DNA of 64,000 bases, taken from the NCBI GenBank assembly GCA_014058105.1, contig JACGCM010001129.1, positions 1,685,001-1,749,000 on the forward strand, read 5' to 3'. A program made the position numbers and the translations under genes. The first letter of the stretch is position 1. Every line of letters starts with the position of its first letter. This document shows, one piece after another, positions 37,058 to 48,705 of this stretch. Below the pieces are notes generated by a model. The model ran no database searches. It saw only the letters and a list, made by a program, of their open reading frames with translations, and was not told the origin of the DNA. Source of the DNA: Kingdonia uniflora (lineage: Eukaryota; Streptophyta; Magnoliopsida; Ranunculales; Circaeasteraceae).

Positions 37058-37387
37058 TGATCCAGGAGGATCTAGGCAAGTCCTATTGGGACAAGGAACT
37101 TGTAATCCTTATAAAAGGGGAAGGGCCAGGCAAGTCCTATTAGGACTAGGAACTTGTAACCCAGTCCTATTGGAACTCGGAACTTGTAACCCTTATAAAA
37201 AGGGGCAAGGCTAGGCATTGTTAGGTTATGCTAGATATAGAAAAAGTTATGAGGAATAACCTAGGGTTTTGGAGTGACTCATTGTAATTACTTTGCTTTT
37301 AAGCAATTAAAGCCTTTATTTTCCCAATCAATTGGTATTCTTTGTACTTTTCAGCTAACTAGAGATTCTTTATCGTATTGTGGATTA
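37058..37387 (+). repeat. 5' LTR with short internal tandem repeats
   Basis: 330 bp. The unit AGTCCTATTGGGACTAGG-AACTTGTAACC occurs about three times with variations, two of the copies leading into a CTTATAAAAGGGG TATA region. The right LTR has more copies, which explains its greater length. Confidence 0.9.
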
Positions 37388-37419
37388 AGTGGTATCAGTT
37401 TTCTAGTTACAATTCTCAG

Positions 37420-39585
37420 GGGGTTGATTGTGGTTTATGGTCTTTACACGTGACCATCTCAAGCAAACGAAGGAGAAGCTAGTGAGTCCGCTGACGATTC
37501 CTCGTAAACCTAATTCAAAGAAGAAGGGCGATTTGGAGATGGACGATTCCAACGATCGACTCACAATTTTGGAAACGACAGTTTTTGACCTAACTTCTAC
37601 TGTAGGGGAGTTGGTATAACAATTACGTCTCACGAACCTCGCAAAGGCTTCTACTTCGGCGATACAGCGATGCCGCTCGAGAAAGAAAGGGGTTATGGAG
37701 GTGGATGGTGACAACGGTTTTGCAGAAATCGATATTGATTCTAGTGATGCCGAATCCGATAAGGAGCGATCGGGTATTGATAAGTCATCGAATCCTATAA
37801 GTAATCTTTGTATTAATTTTAAGATTGAAATTCTAGTATTCGACGGTTCAATCGATGCCGAGAAGTTGGATAATTGTTAGATAGGTTTGAGACCTATTTT
37901 TTTATTTATAAATACTCCAATGCTCAGAAAATATGCTTTGCTACATTAAAATTCGCAAGTCATGCACTCACGTGGTTGAAATCTTATCAGAAATGCCATG
38001 ATATAGGAGATATGGGTTGAAAATAATTTAAGGTATTAGTGCAAAAACAATTTTATCCGATTGGGTATGAATAAGAGAGATGGTATACATGACACAATTT
38101 ATGCCAAAAGTTTGAGCAATCCGTACAGGAGTACACTACGGCATTTCATAACTAAGCTTTGGTTTTGGACATTGATGTGGACGAGTATGAGGTGTTCATG
38201 AAGTACACGGGGGGTTTGTCAGAATTCATTAGGAAAGAGTTGAAGCTTTTTACTGTGGCCAATATCGAGGACGCTACCGTGAAGGCAATTGCTATTGAAG
38301 GAAAGTACTTGAAGAATGACAAAGAAGACGACAAGATCAAGTTGGGGTACAAGTCTAGTTGGAGAACGAGCATAAGGGAGAGGCCAAAGGAGAAGGGTTT
38401 CCGTCCAAGAAGTTTCATTGCAATCATTGTAAGGCGAGTGGGCATCTTTCTGATTATTGTTGGAAACTTCACCCGGAGCTTAGGCCGAAGGAGGAGAAGC
38501 GCAATAAAGAGAAATATGTAATAGCCGTAGAGGTTGTTGACCTTCCAGATTTAGATAAACTGAATCCTAAGCTTGCACTTATATTTTAGCGGACTTTGGC
38601 TACCGAGGAGGAGAGTCGCGAAGAACTTTTTCATGTCAGTATTAAGGTAAAGTAGAGTTTAGTCGAAGCCATTGTGGATCTGGGTAGTCAGAAAAATTTG
38701 ATTTATGAGGTGTTGGTGATGAAGATGGGTTTGACGACTACAACTCATCCTAAGTCGTATGGTTTGGGGTGGATTCAAAAAGATGCAGATTTGATGATCA
38801 CGAAGCAGTGTACATTCAAGTTTGAGATCACTGAAAGGTTTATTGACGAGGTGACGTATGAGGTGGTTCCTTTGGATGTGTGTCAGGTCATCTTGGGTAG
38901 CCCTTATCTTTGGAACCGAGATGCGATTCTTTACCGTAAAGTTCGCAAGTATCATCCTGTAAAGGAGGGAAATGAGTTCCATATTAATGCTTGCAAGGAG
39001 CATATCACTTCGTCTAATTTAGTAACAGCGACTCAGGTGAAGCGGTTGGTTAATGCGGGCGACAAGTTTATGTTATTGGTTCGACCAGTTCAGGAGGGTA
39101 CGTCGGCTAGAGTATTGTCTCCTATGATAACATCTTATAGGCAACTACCCGACATGGAGGCATTGTAAGAGAAGGTTGTGGTATATACTGATCACAAATT
39201 ATTCCAGTTTTTAGCTACACAGTCCAAGCTACAACAAGCTCACCGAATGAAGGGACTGTCGTATCTCTAACAATTTCCCTTGATTATTTAGAATAAGAAG
39301 GGAGTGGACAACAAATTGGCTGATAGGTTAGCTTGACCCCCATTACCAACTACTTCCACTATGTTGGTTTTTATGCAGATACAACCTTTTGTTACGTCAG
39401 GATATATTGTAGGATATGATAATCCTAAGGGGCGTAGTATATTTCGCCAAAAGTTGCTGCCAGGCAAGACATGTGGTGGTATTGAGTCATTTCGAGTTGA
39501 GAAGAAGAGTCAGCTACCTAGTAAGTCCATGTGGCATAGTAGGGTAATGGGCAGCGCCGCATTCCCATCTCTCTAGTTCTCGCTT
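37420..39585 (+). pseudogene. Ty3-type gag-protease remnant with RNase H scrap
   Basis: The gag part has a capsid-like region starting KIEILVFDGSIDAEKLDN. It continues, with frame changes, to a CCHC zinc knuckle CNHCKASGHLSDYC at about 38420-38461. A retropepsin-like domain follows: AIVDLGSQKNLI (about 38660-38700), where the catalytic motif reads DLG instead of D(S/T)G, and VCQVILGSPYLW. After it the sequence jumps to YTDHKLFQFLATQSKLQQAHRMKG, which belongs to RNase H. The RT catalytic core is missing between them. Multiple stops make it non-functional. Confidence 0.8.
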
Positions 39586-39620
39586 GAGCAGGAGCTCAAG
39601 GCTCCTAAAAGGGGGAGCCA

Positions 39621-40012
39621 TGATCTAGGAGGATCTAGGCAAGTCCTATTGGGACTAGGAACTTGTAACCCAGTCCTATTTGGACTAAAAACTTGTAACC
39701 AAGTCCTATTGTAACTAGGAACTTGTAACCCTTATAAAAGGGGCAAGGCTATGCAAGTCCTATTGGGACTAGGAACTTGTAACCCTATCCTATTAGAACT
39801 AGGAACTTGTAACCCTTATAAAAAGGGGCAAGGCTAGGCATTGTTAGGTTATGTTAGATCTATAAATAGTTATGAGGAAGAAACCTAGGGTTTTAGAGTG
39901 ATTCATTGTAATTACTTCGTTTTTAAGCCATTAAAACATTTATTTTTCCTAATCAATTGGCACTTTTTGTACTTTTAAGCTAACTAGAGATTCTTCATCG
40001 TATTGTGGATTA
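39621..40012 (+). repeat. 3' LTR with expanded tandem repeats
   Basis: 392 bp against 330 bp for the left LTR. The extra length comes from about two more copies of the GGGACTAGGAACTTGTAACC unit (39650-39800). Confidence 0.9.
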
Positions 40013-41734
40013 TTGCCTTTGCAGATAGTATTGCAATTTATGGCCAAAAAGATTACTCATGTCTTTATCCATGATTTTGTAATCTTTCCTTGCTTGTTCC
40101 AAATCCATTTAGGCTTGCCATTTTTTATTTGCTTATGTTCTTTTTCTGTCATTTTCTTCTTTTGCTTGTCTCTTCTCCAACCTCATCTTCGTAAGCATAG
40201 TTTGGATACCGCTACCAAATGTAATAACCTTATCCAATGCCTTTTGTGTTGCAAGGTTTTTCTAAAGAGTTTTTGGTCGATGGACCTGCTTCCACCCTCA
40301 TACAATGAACCATTTAATTCATAATTTTAGCCCATGGATTGAGGTGTAGGTGGGTCGTCGGGGTCTTTTGATAGATTGTTTGATCCGACCGAGTTCCCCG
40401 GAGAAGAATTGTGTGATGTTCTCTTGGCTATATTTCTTGGTACATTTCCTGCATGGTTCAACCTATCATCCTTTAGGTTGGCCCATCGCGGTTTTCACAC
40501 CAAAATCTTATATACTTCACGGTGTTTGAAGTCATTGCTGCCATTCAAGCCTTGATAGATCTTGTGTGCATTTTTTTCTTATAATTTATAAAATTACCAA
40601 ATACAAATAAATAATGTGTATATCCAAGAAAAATAAACAAAATTGAGTTAAAGGAAATTAGAACGTACCCGATCTTTATCGATTTTCTTACTGTCATGCT
40701 AAAATTGTACTTAAACAATTATCCCCTTGTACTCCATACATTATGCATTAAGGGGATACCACTGAGCTTTGATCGACCTACATGATCGCCGTGTGGGGCA
40801 CTCGGGGTCTCTGTTAAAGGCAATGCTAACCTTTTGATAGAAAGTGAAACCCTTTGTGTGACCCACCGTCTGGACAGAAGCCGTTACCCACGCCCTTGCG
40901 AGACACGTAAAGTTTGCATTTGTCCAATGAAGTTCAGCATCATCCGCCTCGTCCAAATTTGGCACTTGTATGCTTTGTCTTTGTTTTATGGGTACTATTT
41001 TCTTTCTTCATAATCCTTTTCTTTCTTGGGCGCCATCGCTTCAACAGATATTAGCACATTTGTGCCACTTTGATTGTACTGAGTAGATTCACCGTAGAAT
41101 AGGTAGTTCTAAAAGAAATTTGTAGGTTGAAAACCTTGAGGCTGAGTGACCGGATAGGGTTGATAGTACGGGCTAAATGCTTGAGGTTGCGGTTGAGAGA
41201 GTGTAAAGGGATTTTGATACTGTCCTCCGAAGGTATCCCTTTGCGACATGGTAAACGGAGGTGGGGTCTATAATTGGAATTGAGAATTATTGTGGTCGAG
41301 ATATGGAGTGAATTGTGATAATGGGTTTTGAGTGAATGGTATTGAAGGTGGGTTCTGGGAGAATGGGGTCGACGGTGTGGAGTTATTACTGCTAGTGCCG
41401 GAGTTCATCATTTGGAGATTGCGCAGAGGTTCTCTTCTCTACTCTACAACTGGGTTAGGGAGAAAAGAAGTAGCCAAGGAGAACTTAGCCAAGCAAAATG
41501 GATAAGTGGTCTTTTGAATACCACGTGGTATTCTTTTTAATGCCCAAAAATCTGGGCGGTGGTATTCAAAAGACCGTCAAATTCATATTTTTTTTAGTTT
41601 GAGGAACTCAAACTCAGTTTGGCTCTGACATGTCCATGTCCTCAAATCTAAACTCATTTTTATGCTGCTGGGAGCGCCAAAGTTTGGGCTTGACAAACCC
41701 AACCCAAACCCAAACCCTTCTGGAGATGCTCTAA

Positions 41735-42530
41735 TCAACTCCTTTACTCTTGAGAAAGTCCAAGGCCTTGTTCTTCAGCTTCTTCTACTGATCCTATATG
41801 TGATTCTGAGCATCCTACCATGATAGGAACATTATGTTGATTGAATAAAATGAAACCCAAACCTGCCTGTTTAGTTGAAGCATACCAAGATGATCAGTCA
41901 TCAAGAGAAAATTTGTTCAAGATTGTAAAATTGTAACAGTAGAAGCATATTTAGATAAGAGTGAAGAATTGTGTGATGGATGAGAGGAAATTGAACAGAC
42001 TACTTTATATGTATTAACATGCTGTAAAAAAGAGAAAGCATCAGGTATAACACCTTTGAAAACCTAATTATTTCTAGCTTGTCAAATACCATCCATAACA
42101 GCAAAGAATAAGGATAATAATCTAATAGCTTCATGTATATTATCAGTGGATCTATATATGTCTCTGATAACTTGAAAAAGATTAAAGGATGATGAATTAG
42201 TTTGCAAATTAAACGAAGAGTCAAACCAGAGAAGTGCAACTCATTGACATTGGAAAAAAGCATGAGACAGTGTATCTATATGTTGATAACAAATGGGGAA
42301 TATATTACTAGAAACTATATGATTTTGAAACAATCTAGTTTTTACAGGCACTAAATTCTTAAAAAAATTCTAAACAAAAAGATGAGCTCTAAAAGGTACA
42401 TGGAGTTTTCAAATTAGCTTAAGCTATTGTTTGGGCAGAAAAGTAGTGTTAAAGATACTGGATATTTGCTATTATAGATACATTATATTTCTAGTTGTCT
42501 AAATAGAAACACCAATATATAGTTTCCCTA
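41735..42530 (-). pseudogene. LINE (L1-type) zinc-knuckle and RNase H start, segment 2 of 3
   Basis: The minus strand reads PVKTRLFQNHIVSSNIFPICYQHIDTLSHAFFQC, with some frame changes. This is the C..C....H....C zinc-binding region that follows RT in plant L1 elements. It is followed by a WQARNN.VFKG-like segment that leads into RNase H. The end at 41735 abuts PIF/Harbinger copy A exactly at the TAA target site. Several stops. Confidence 0.65.
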
Positions 42531-42554
42531 TTATTCCTAGAAAGACTTGTAAAC

Positions 42555-42934
42555 CAAGAAAGAGAATATAATGGTGTATCTTGTATTGAGTGTTATAAAT
42601 AGAAGAGTAAGGGTGAGATGCCAAATAATACCTTACAACCTTTTTTTATCTTTCTTTTTCATAAGTTTCTTTCTTTCATCTCTCCTCTCCTCTCTTCTTT
42701 CCCACATCAAATCCTTGTTTCTTTTATTCATTTGTATGGTATAATGTCCCTCCTGGATACCCATTAACATGGTATCAGAGCGACACCATGAGAGTTGTAT
42801 CTTAGTATGAGTATTGGTTTTTTCTTAATAGTGGTATTATATTTGGTCATTGATAAAGACTCCGGTAGGCTCAATTTCAGCGTGGGAATCATCATCTATC
42901 TTAGTATTAACATTATATTCTTTTAGATCATTGC
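42555..42934 (+). mobile_element. Copia LTR end and primer site fragment
   Basis: A promoter-like stretch (TATAAATAGAAGAG near 42594) is followed by CT-rich sequence and ends ...CCATTAACA. TGGTATCAGAG at 42770-42780 comes immediately after, a perfect tRNA-Met primer site. About 150 bp of leader follows before PIF/Harbinger copy B begins. The left edge of the LTR was not located. The rest of this element is absent. Confidence 0.55.
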
Positions 42935-43011
42935 CTCACAAAAACTGTTTTCATCCTCCTCACACTCCATATCAAAATCATAAAAAATTTACCAAAAGAT
43001 AACCCAATCAA

Positions 43012-45170
43012 ATGGAAATGCCACGGGGAAACCCACACCCAAGTTGTTCCCCTTAATTTTAGAGCGATAAGAGATTCAGACGATGCTATAATTCGGTCAA
43101 AATCCAGAAGAAAAAGGAAAAGGGTTATATGTGAAGAAATTCAAGGCCAATCACAACCAAACCAAGATGGGATTTCACCATTGCGGTATATTAACGCTCT
43201 CCCAGATGGCGTGACGCATATATTTAACATTGGCAAGGATCTCACGGTATGTTTTTATTTAATTGCGACTTTGTTATTTTTGTTAATTAAGTATTTTACA
43301 AAATACTCTAATTAACAGAATCACAATTTGATGCATCCGCAAGGTATATTCACTACGGTTATAAAAGTTTGGAACGAGATTGTTAAGATTCCGATAATAA
43401 GGGATCCCGTGGTGAAGATATTCAGGAAGTTCATGGAAATCAAATTGGGTAATTCTGATAATCGGCTAATTCAGGCGCTAACAGAACGTTGGTGGCCAAT
43501 GACTCATACTTTTCTCTTCCCATGTACGAAGATAGGGATCACTCAATTGGATTTCACAATGCTTACATCATTGCCAATCAACAATAATCTTACACCATTA
43601 CCGTATGATGACCGATGGAGTGCTTTATCCAAGGTGATAAAATTGCTCCCCCGCATTACATCCAGCAATACAAAGAGTGGGAACGTGAGTATTGTACATC
43701 TAAGGACAAACTTGACCATCAGAGATGATCATTCTAATGATATTACGATGACTCATGCCTTAATCATTTTCATGATGGGACATTTATGGTATAAACGGCT
43801 AACGACACTGTCTCGCTTGGATATCTCGAGGCCGTGGCCGATTTGGACACAACTCTCTCATATGATTAGGGTTATGCTATTCTTGCTTCTCTGTACCATA
43901 TCTTGAATACGCTGTCATGGCCGGGAGTGCCATTACTAGATTTTTACAACTTTTTGAGGTACACTAACACATTTTCAAATGATACAAATCAAATATCTTG
44001 CAATAAACGTCTTAAATAGAATTTGTAATTGTTTTATGTATTGTTCCTAAATACAATATTGGTTCTACGAGTATTGTGGGGTTGGTCACCACATTGCCAG
44101 CAATGCGTTGAAGATGAAGTCGTGTCCTCGCCTCAAACCATAGGAAAAGGGGAACATGAAGAAAATAAATGACCTGGCCGGGAACTTGTTTACTATAGTT
44201 AGATACCTTATTGATCACCAGACTATTGATTCGATCAACTAGCATCATTGGGATACATCTGTGACTTTAGAGTTAGATGACATACATATCACTTTAGATC
44301 TATCCTTAAAATGGATGCCACTTCAAGTCCCAAATGGAAATTACGAGTATTACTTGAGGGATAGATGTTGGAGATACTTGACTGGTTATCCGGGTATTCT
44401 GATGGATCCTCCATCCAACATGTCGCCACATCTTAGTCTAGCAGATTTAAAGGCTTTAAGAGCGCTTGGCTTCATTGGCTGTAGCCAGTTTGTGATGGAC
44501 GAGTCGAGGATGACTTATGCCGACTACTATAGTAGTATGACTACTGAGGTCATCCACTTATTGACAGATTCACAGAGGATAGGGAACATAAATCTGTTTG
44601 GGGTCAGTACACTTAGGTCTGGTATTATACCCGTTGTGGTTACGTCAGCAAAGGTCCATAGCTTATCCCATGACTTTAGTCTGCCCGACATAGAGATGGG
44701 GCCAAGCCCGTGGTAGAACATGGAGTGGACAGGGAGGTGTCAGACGATCTCTATCCACTGCTTGAGGGAGTTGCCACCTATGCCTCCTTACTACGACTTA
44801 GAGGAGTTGTAGAACCTGAGTCTAGGTATGTGGCGAGTATAGAGTCTGAGTGGGACGACCAGATGATCACAACGTTGACTGATCAGGTTACTACTCTGAT
44901 GAGGGGTTATGACATTATCAACGAACAACTATATCGGCATGTAAGAAATTTATTTTTACTTTTTAAGGTCATATTTATTTTGTCCAAATTTAAATAAATT
45001 CTCTTTGTCCCTCTCGGAACTTATAGCTGGGGACGACACTGAATTTATAGGTGGTGCCGCTACCACATAGAGGTAGCGCTAGGACTAGGTTGTGGACCCA
45101 TAAAAATGGCATTCAAACCAAGAGAGTGGGTAGCAGCAGCAGGTGCGACGTACTGGAGATGATATTGGTC
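43012..45170 (+). pseudogene. Plant mobile domain (PMD) gene in PIF/Harbinger copy B
   Basis: Homologue of the gene at 31557-33739, starting MEMPRGNPHPS. Exon 1 ends at a GT donor after CTCACG (about 43246). Exon 2 (from about 43319) keeps RLIQALTERWWPMT, FLFPCTKIGITQLDFTMLTSL and a readable path where copy A has a stop (SKVIKLLPRI). A frameshift near 43795 and a stop near 43869 break it. Exon 3 (from about 44059) has stops near 44142 and 44240, then MPLQVPNGNYEYYLRDRCW and MDPPSNMSPHLSLADL. The basic tail lies at about 45030-45170. Disabling changes differ from copy A, so both decayed separately. Confidence 0.8.
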
Positions 45171-45494
45171 CGTCTTAGTAGATATAGTTATGAGTTGAGT
45201 GTTATTATAGATGTATATTTTTATTGTGCGACTTTGTGTTGAAATATTTAAAGACGTTGTACTGTATGACTTTTGTTTCTCTATATTAGTACTTGTATGA
45301 CCTGATGTCCCATTTCTTTAAATTTAATTATTATCGATCAATTTTGGCTCTAACTTTAATTAAAATATAAATTCAATTACAATTATTAAAATAATAATTC
45401 TACGCTCAAAATTAAACTAAAAACATATATAATTAAAACCGAATTTAATGTTTTTATATGCGTCTAATTCATTGTTCACGACTAATGTAGGGAT

Positions 45495-46700
45495 TCTCCT
45501 TTTCATCCATTGATGATCTTTCACGTGTATCGTCCTCCTCTGACGATCTTATATTTGATTGTATTACAGTAATGACCGCTATGCTTCAAGATGTTGTAGA
45601 CCTAGTAGTACAGGATGAAACATTGACTCACCGTAGGAGTGTCATAGGCCGTGAGGATGAGAGAAAGATACGAGACCACAAATTTGGGCATTGCATCATT
45701 ATGTGGGACTACTTCAAAACTCCTTATACATATAAAGAGATAGATTTTTGACGATATTTTCGTATGAGTAAATAAATGTTTTTGCAAATATTTGATGCAG
45801 TAGTAGTACATGATGATTACTTTGTACAAAAATTCAATTGCGTAAAAACTATTGGGTTGTCACCCTACCAAAAGATAATCGCGGTACTATGTGTGTAAAG
45901 CTACGGTGTCGCAGAATTTTTTTTTGATAAGTATTTGAGAATAGGAGAAAACACAATCTATTTAAGTCTAGAAAGGTTTTGTGTTGCGGTTATAGAAATT
46001 TTTGGAGAGGAATATCTTTGAGTACCAAACGCGCCAACGTCAAAAAGTTAAAAGTGATAAGAGATTTACAGGGTTTTTCCAACATGTTAGGAAGCCTCGT
46101 ACATGCATTGGATATGGAAAAATTATCCCTTAGCTTGGTGCGGTCAATTCACTGGTTATTATCCAAAGGCGACTATAATTCTTGAAGCGGTAGCTTCACG
46201 CGACCTTTAGTTTTGGCATATTTTTTTTGGGTTAACTGGGGCTAACAATGATATCAATGTCCTACAACGATCACATCTTTTCACCGGCCTTGTCGATGGT
46301 ATTGCTCTCCCTTATAATTATACAATTGACGGAAAAGCTTATATTATGGGTTATTACATAGCGGATGGCATATACCCCAAATGGGGAATACTTATCCAAA
46401 CCATCACCAATCCGATTACAGCGAAACAAAAATTATTTGCTCAACAATAAGAAAGTTGCAAAAAATGTAGAATGGGCGTTTGGGGCTTTATAATCAAGGT
46501 TCAATATTGTAAAAAATATTGATAATGCACAATTAAAAATTTTATAACCGTGATTGTAAAACCCCAAACGCTTGGTCAAAAATCCAGTTAAATTGTGGAC
46601 AATTGAAACTTTTATAACGAAAATGAAATGAATTCGAGGTCCAGAAATACACTTTGATTAAAAGGATGATCTAATCGAGCATTTATGGGCCGTGTAGGGA
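45495..46700 (+). pseudogene. PIF/Harbinger DDE transposase, copy B
   Basis: Blocks match copy A and the family: FGHCIIMWDYFKTPYTYKE, MFLQIFDAVVVHDDYFVQK, IGLSPYQKIIAVL, KYLRIGEN, and LERFCVAVIEIFGEEYL. MHWIWKNYPLAWCGQFTGYYPKA follows, but the first Asp region reads EASYMHW, so the Asp is lost. The second motif NNDINV is intact, and the Glu region reads VEWAFG in one frame. GKAYIMGYYIADGIYPKWG follows. The C-terminal end is shortened by a small rearrangement near 46510-46610. No solo LTR is present here, so that insertion in copy A came after the two copies separated. Confidence 0.88.
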
Positions 46701-46973
46701 AATAATGTTTTCTGGTGTTATAATCAAGTATTATCTAAGAACTATGTATAATTTTATGATTCTTGTCATATAAACTTATGAATTATTAATTTCTTATTGA
46801 ACAAGTCTTTGGTATTGCATTAATTTTGAATTTATTTTAACACAATATTTTCGAAAAAAAACATTTCTTCAAAAGAATGTATTCTTCAATAGCAAAGTAC
46901 ATTCTTTAATAACATACATTATTGGAAAGTGAACTACGTTCATGGAAATTAATCAACATCCATCAAAGTTAAA

Positions 46974-48419
46974 TTATATTTTATAACCTGAACTGGTACT
47001 TGGTCCGCTATTCTTATTGTGATGTTTCATAACCTCTGCTTGCCTTTGCATATAGTATTGCAATATATGTCTAAAAAGATTCGTAAGGTCTTTATCCACG
47101 ATTTTGTGATCTTCCCTTGCTATTTCCAAATATATTTTTGCTTGCCATTGTTGATTTTCTTCCGTTCTTCTTCTTTCCTTTTCTTCCTTCGCTAGTCTCA
47201 TCTCCGTAAGCATTGTCGCCATATTTTGACCAGATTCAATAATATCATCCACGCCCTTGTAATAATTTTTCTACATTTTTTTTGGCCGATGGGCCTCACT
47301 CTACACTCATACAACAAGCCATCTAATTTAGAATTTTGAGGAGCAGATTGAGGTGTAGGTGGGTCAGCGTGATCCTCTGATATATTGTTTGATCTAATCG
47401 AGTTCCCCGGAGAAGAATTATGCAATGCTTTTGACACCACATTTCTAGGTTGATTCCTTGCATGGTTCAAACCATTATCTTTTAGGTTGGCCCATCGCGG
47501 TTCTCTTGTTAAAATCTTATACGCTTCACGATGTTTTAAGTCATTACCGCCATTCAAACCTTGATAAATCTTATGCACATCATTTTCCTACAATTACCAA
47601 ATACAAATAAATAACGTGTATATTCAAGAAAAATAAATAAAATTGAGATAAAGCAAATTAGAACATACCCGATCATCCTTAGTTTTCCCTTACTCGTGCC
47701 AAAATTGTACTTAAGCAACTATCCCCTTATAGTTTACACATTATGTATTAAGGGGATACCACTGAGATTTGGTCGACCCACATGATTGTCGACCAGAGCA
47801 CTCATGGTTTCTGTTAGAGGCGATGTTAACATTTTGATAGAAAATGAAACCCTTTGTGTCCCCCATGGTCTGTACAAAAGCTGTTACCCATTCCCTTGCG
47901 AGACACCTGAAGTCCACATTCATCCAATGAAGTTCATTATCATCCATCTCGTCCAAAAAAATCCACATCATTCGGCACTTGCACATTTTGTCTTGGTTTA
48001 GTGGGCATTTTTTTTTTGTCCTTTTCTTTTTTCTTTCCCAGGCGTCGTAACGTCAACGGGTATTATAGCATTTGCAGATCCCATATTTAACTCGGTAGAT
48101 TCACCATTGAATTGGTAGTTTTGAAAGTAATTTGGAGGTTAAAAACCTTGAGGTTGAGTGACTGGATAGGGTTGATAGTATGGGCTAAACGCCTAAGGTT
48201 GTGGTAGAGAAAGTATAAATAGATTTTGATACCGTTATCCTAAGGTATTTGCAACATGGTAAACAGAAGTGGGGTATGTGATTGGAATTGAGATTGGTTA
48301 TGGTAGAGGTATGGAGTGAATTGTGATGATGGGTGTTGAGAGAATGGTGCTGAAGGTGGGTTCTAGGAGGATGGGGTCGACGGTATTGATTGATTACTAT
48401 TGGTGGTAGAGTTTGTCAT
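46974..48419 (-). pseudogene. PIF/Harbinger ORF1, copy B
   Basis: Starts MTNSTTNSNQSIPSTPSS, like copy A. The DNA-binding region at about 47986-47741 reads WMNVDFRCLAREWVTAFVQTMG and QWYPLNT. The middle (47578-47290) has KILTREPRWANLKDN, PRNVVSKALHNSSPGNS and a proline-rich linker. The C-terminal part (47252-46974) is a charged helix, MLTEMRLAKEEKERRRTEEN, then LFRHILQYYMQRQAEVMK. It is broken by a few stops and frameshifts. This copy shows the tail that is interrupted by an LTR element in copy A. Confidence 0.75.
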
Positions 48420-48609
48420 TTGTGCCATGTAGATCGATGAAGTTTTTTGACTGAGTTTCAAAGTTTTGAGTAAAGGTTCTCTTCTCTTAAAATATATTAG
48501 AGGAAAGAAAAACTAGTTATTGTGGTTAATAGGTTACTGGAGAGAAGAACTAGCCGTTGTGGTTACTTGTCCATCTTATCCCACACCACAATAAAAACTT
48601 TGGACTTCA

Positions 48610-48705
48610 AAAGATCGCGCGGTATTTTATTACCGCGTGGTAATCATAGCACCACGCGGTAAATTCAGGCGGTAATCAGAATACCGCACGGTAATCAAAA
48701 GTACG
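48610..48705. repeat. Subterminal palindromic repeats of PIF/Harbinger copy B
   Basis: Repeated sites of the form TTACCGCGTGGTAA, CACGCGGTAA and TACCGCACGGTAA lie 175-270 bp from the right terminus. Related sites occur near copy A's left end (about 31422-31445), its internal terminus (about 34668-34700) and its right end (41525-41570). Placement next to every terminus suggests binding sites for ORF1 or the transposase. Confidence 0.7.

Larger units (their letters stand above)
37058..40012 (+). mobile_element. Deleted Ty3-type LTR retrotransposon, TGATCC family
   Basis: LTRs are at 37058-37387 and 39621-40012, with a perfect target duplication TTGCC (37053-37057 and 40013-40017). The primer site AGTGGTATCAG follows the left LTR and matches the initiator tRNA-Met type. 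The polypurine tract AAAAGGGGGAG precedes the right LTR. LTR ends are TGATCC and GGATTA rather than the usual TG...CA. The inside keeps gag, protease and a scrap of RNase H, but the RT core and integrase are deleted. It is inserted in the ORF1 tail of PIF/Harbinger copy A. Confidence 0.93.
36993..41411 (-). pseudogene. PIF/Harbinger ORF1 (MADF/Myb-like DNA-binding partner), copy A
   Basis: In this superfamily ORF1 supplies a helix-rich DNA-binding protein that works with the transposase. The minus-strand start MMNSGTSSNNSTPSTPFSQ leads to a Q/P/F-rich N-terminal part. The DNA-binding region follows (about 40970-40740: LARAWVTASVQTVGHTKGF, QWYPLNA). A C-terminal tail ends QAEVMERLAKKGG..GSGD and stops at 36993. 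The LTR element at 37058-40012 splits the tail. Several stops and a frameshift near 40930 are present. It converges with the transposase, with about 250 bp between their ends. Confidence 0.7.
31288..41731. mobile_element. Compound PIF/Harbinger transposon carrying a PMD gene, copy A
   Basis: The left terminus GAGCATCTCC at 31288 and its inverted match GGAGATGCTC ending at 41731 are flanked by TAA on both sides, the 3-bp target site of PIF/Harbinger elements. The element is 10,444 bp. Removing two later LTR insertions and their target duplications leaves about 6.9 kb. Contents from left to right are a plant-mobile-domain gene (+), an unassigned minus-strand region, an internal left-end copy at 34519, a DDE transposase (+) and ORF1 (-). 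Transposase and ORF1 converge. GC palindromes of the type TTACCGCNNGGTAA lie near the termini. All genes are broken, so the copy cannot move by itself. Confidence 0.88.
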
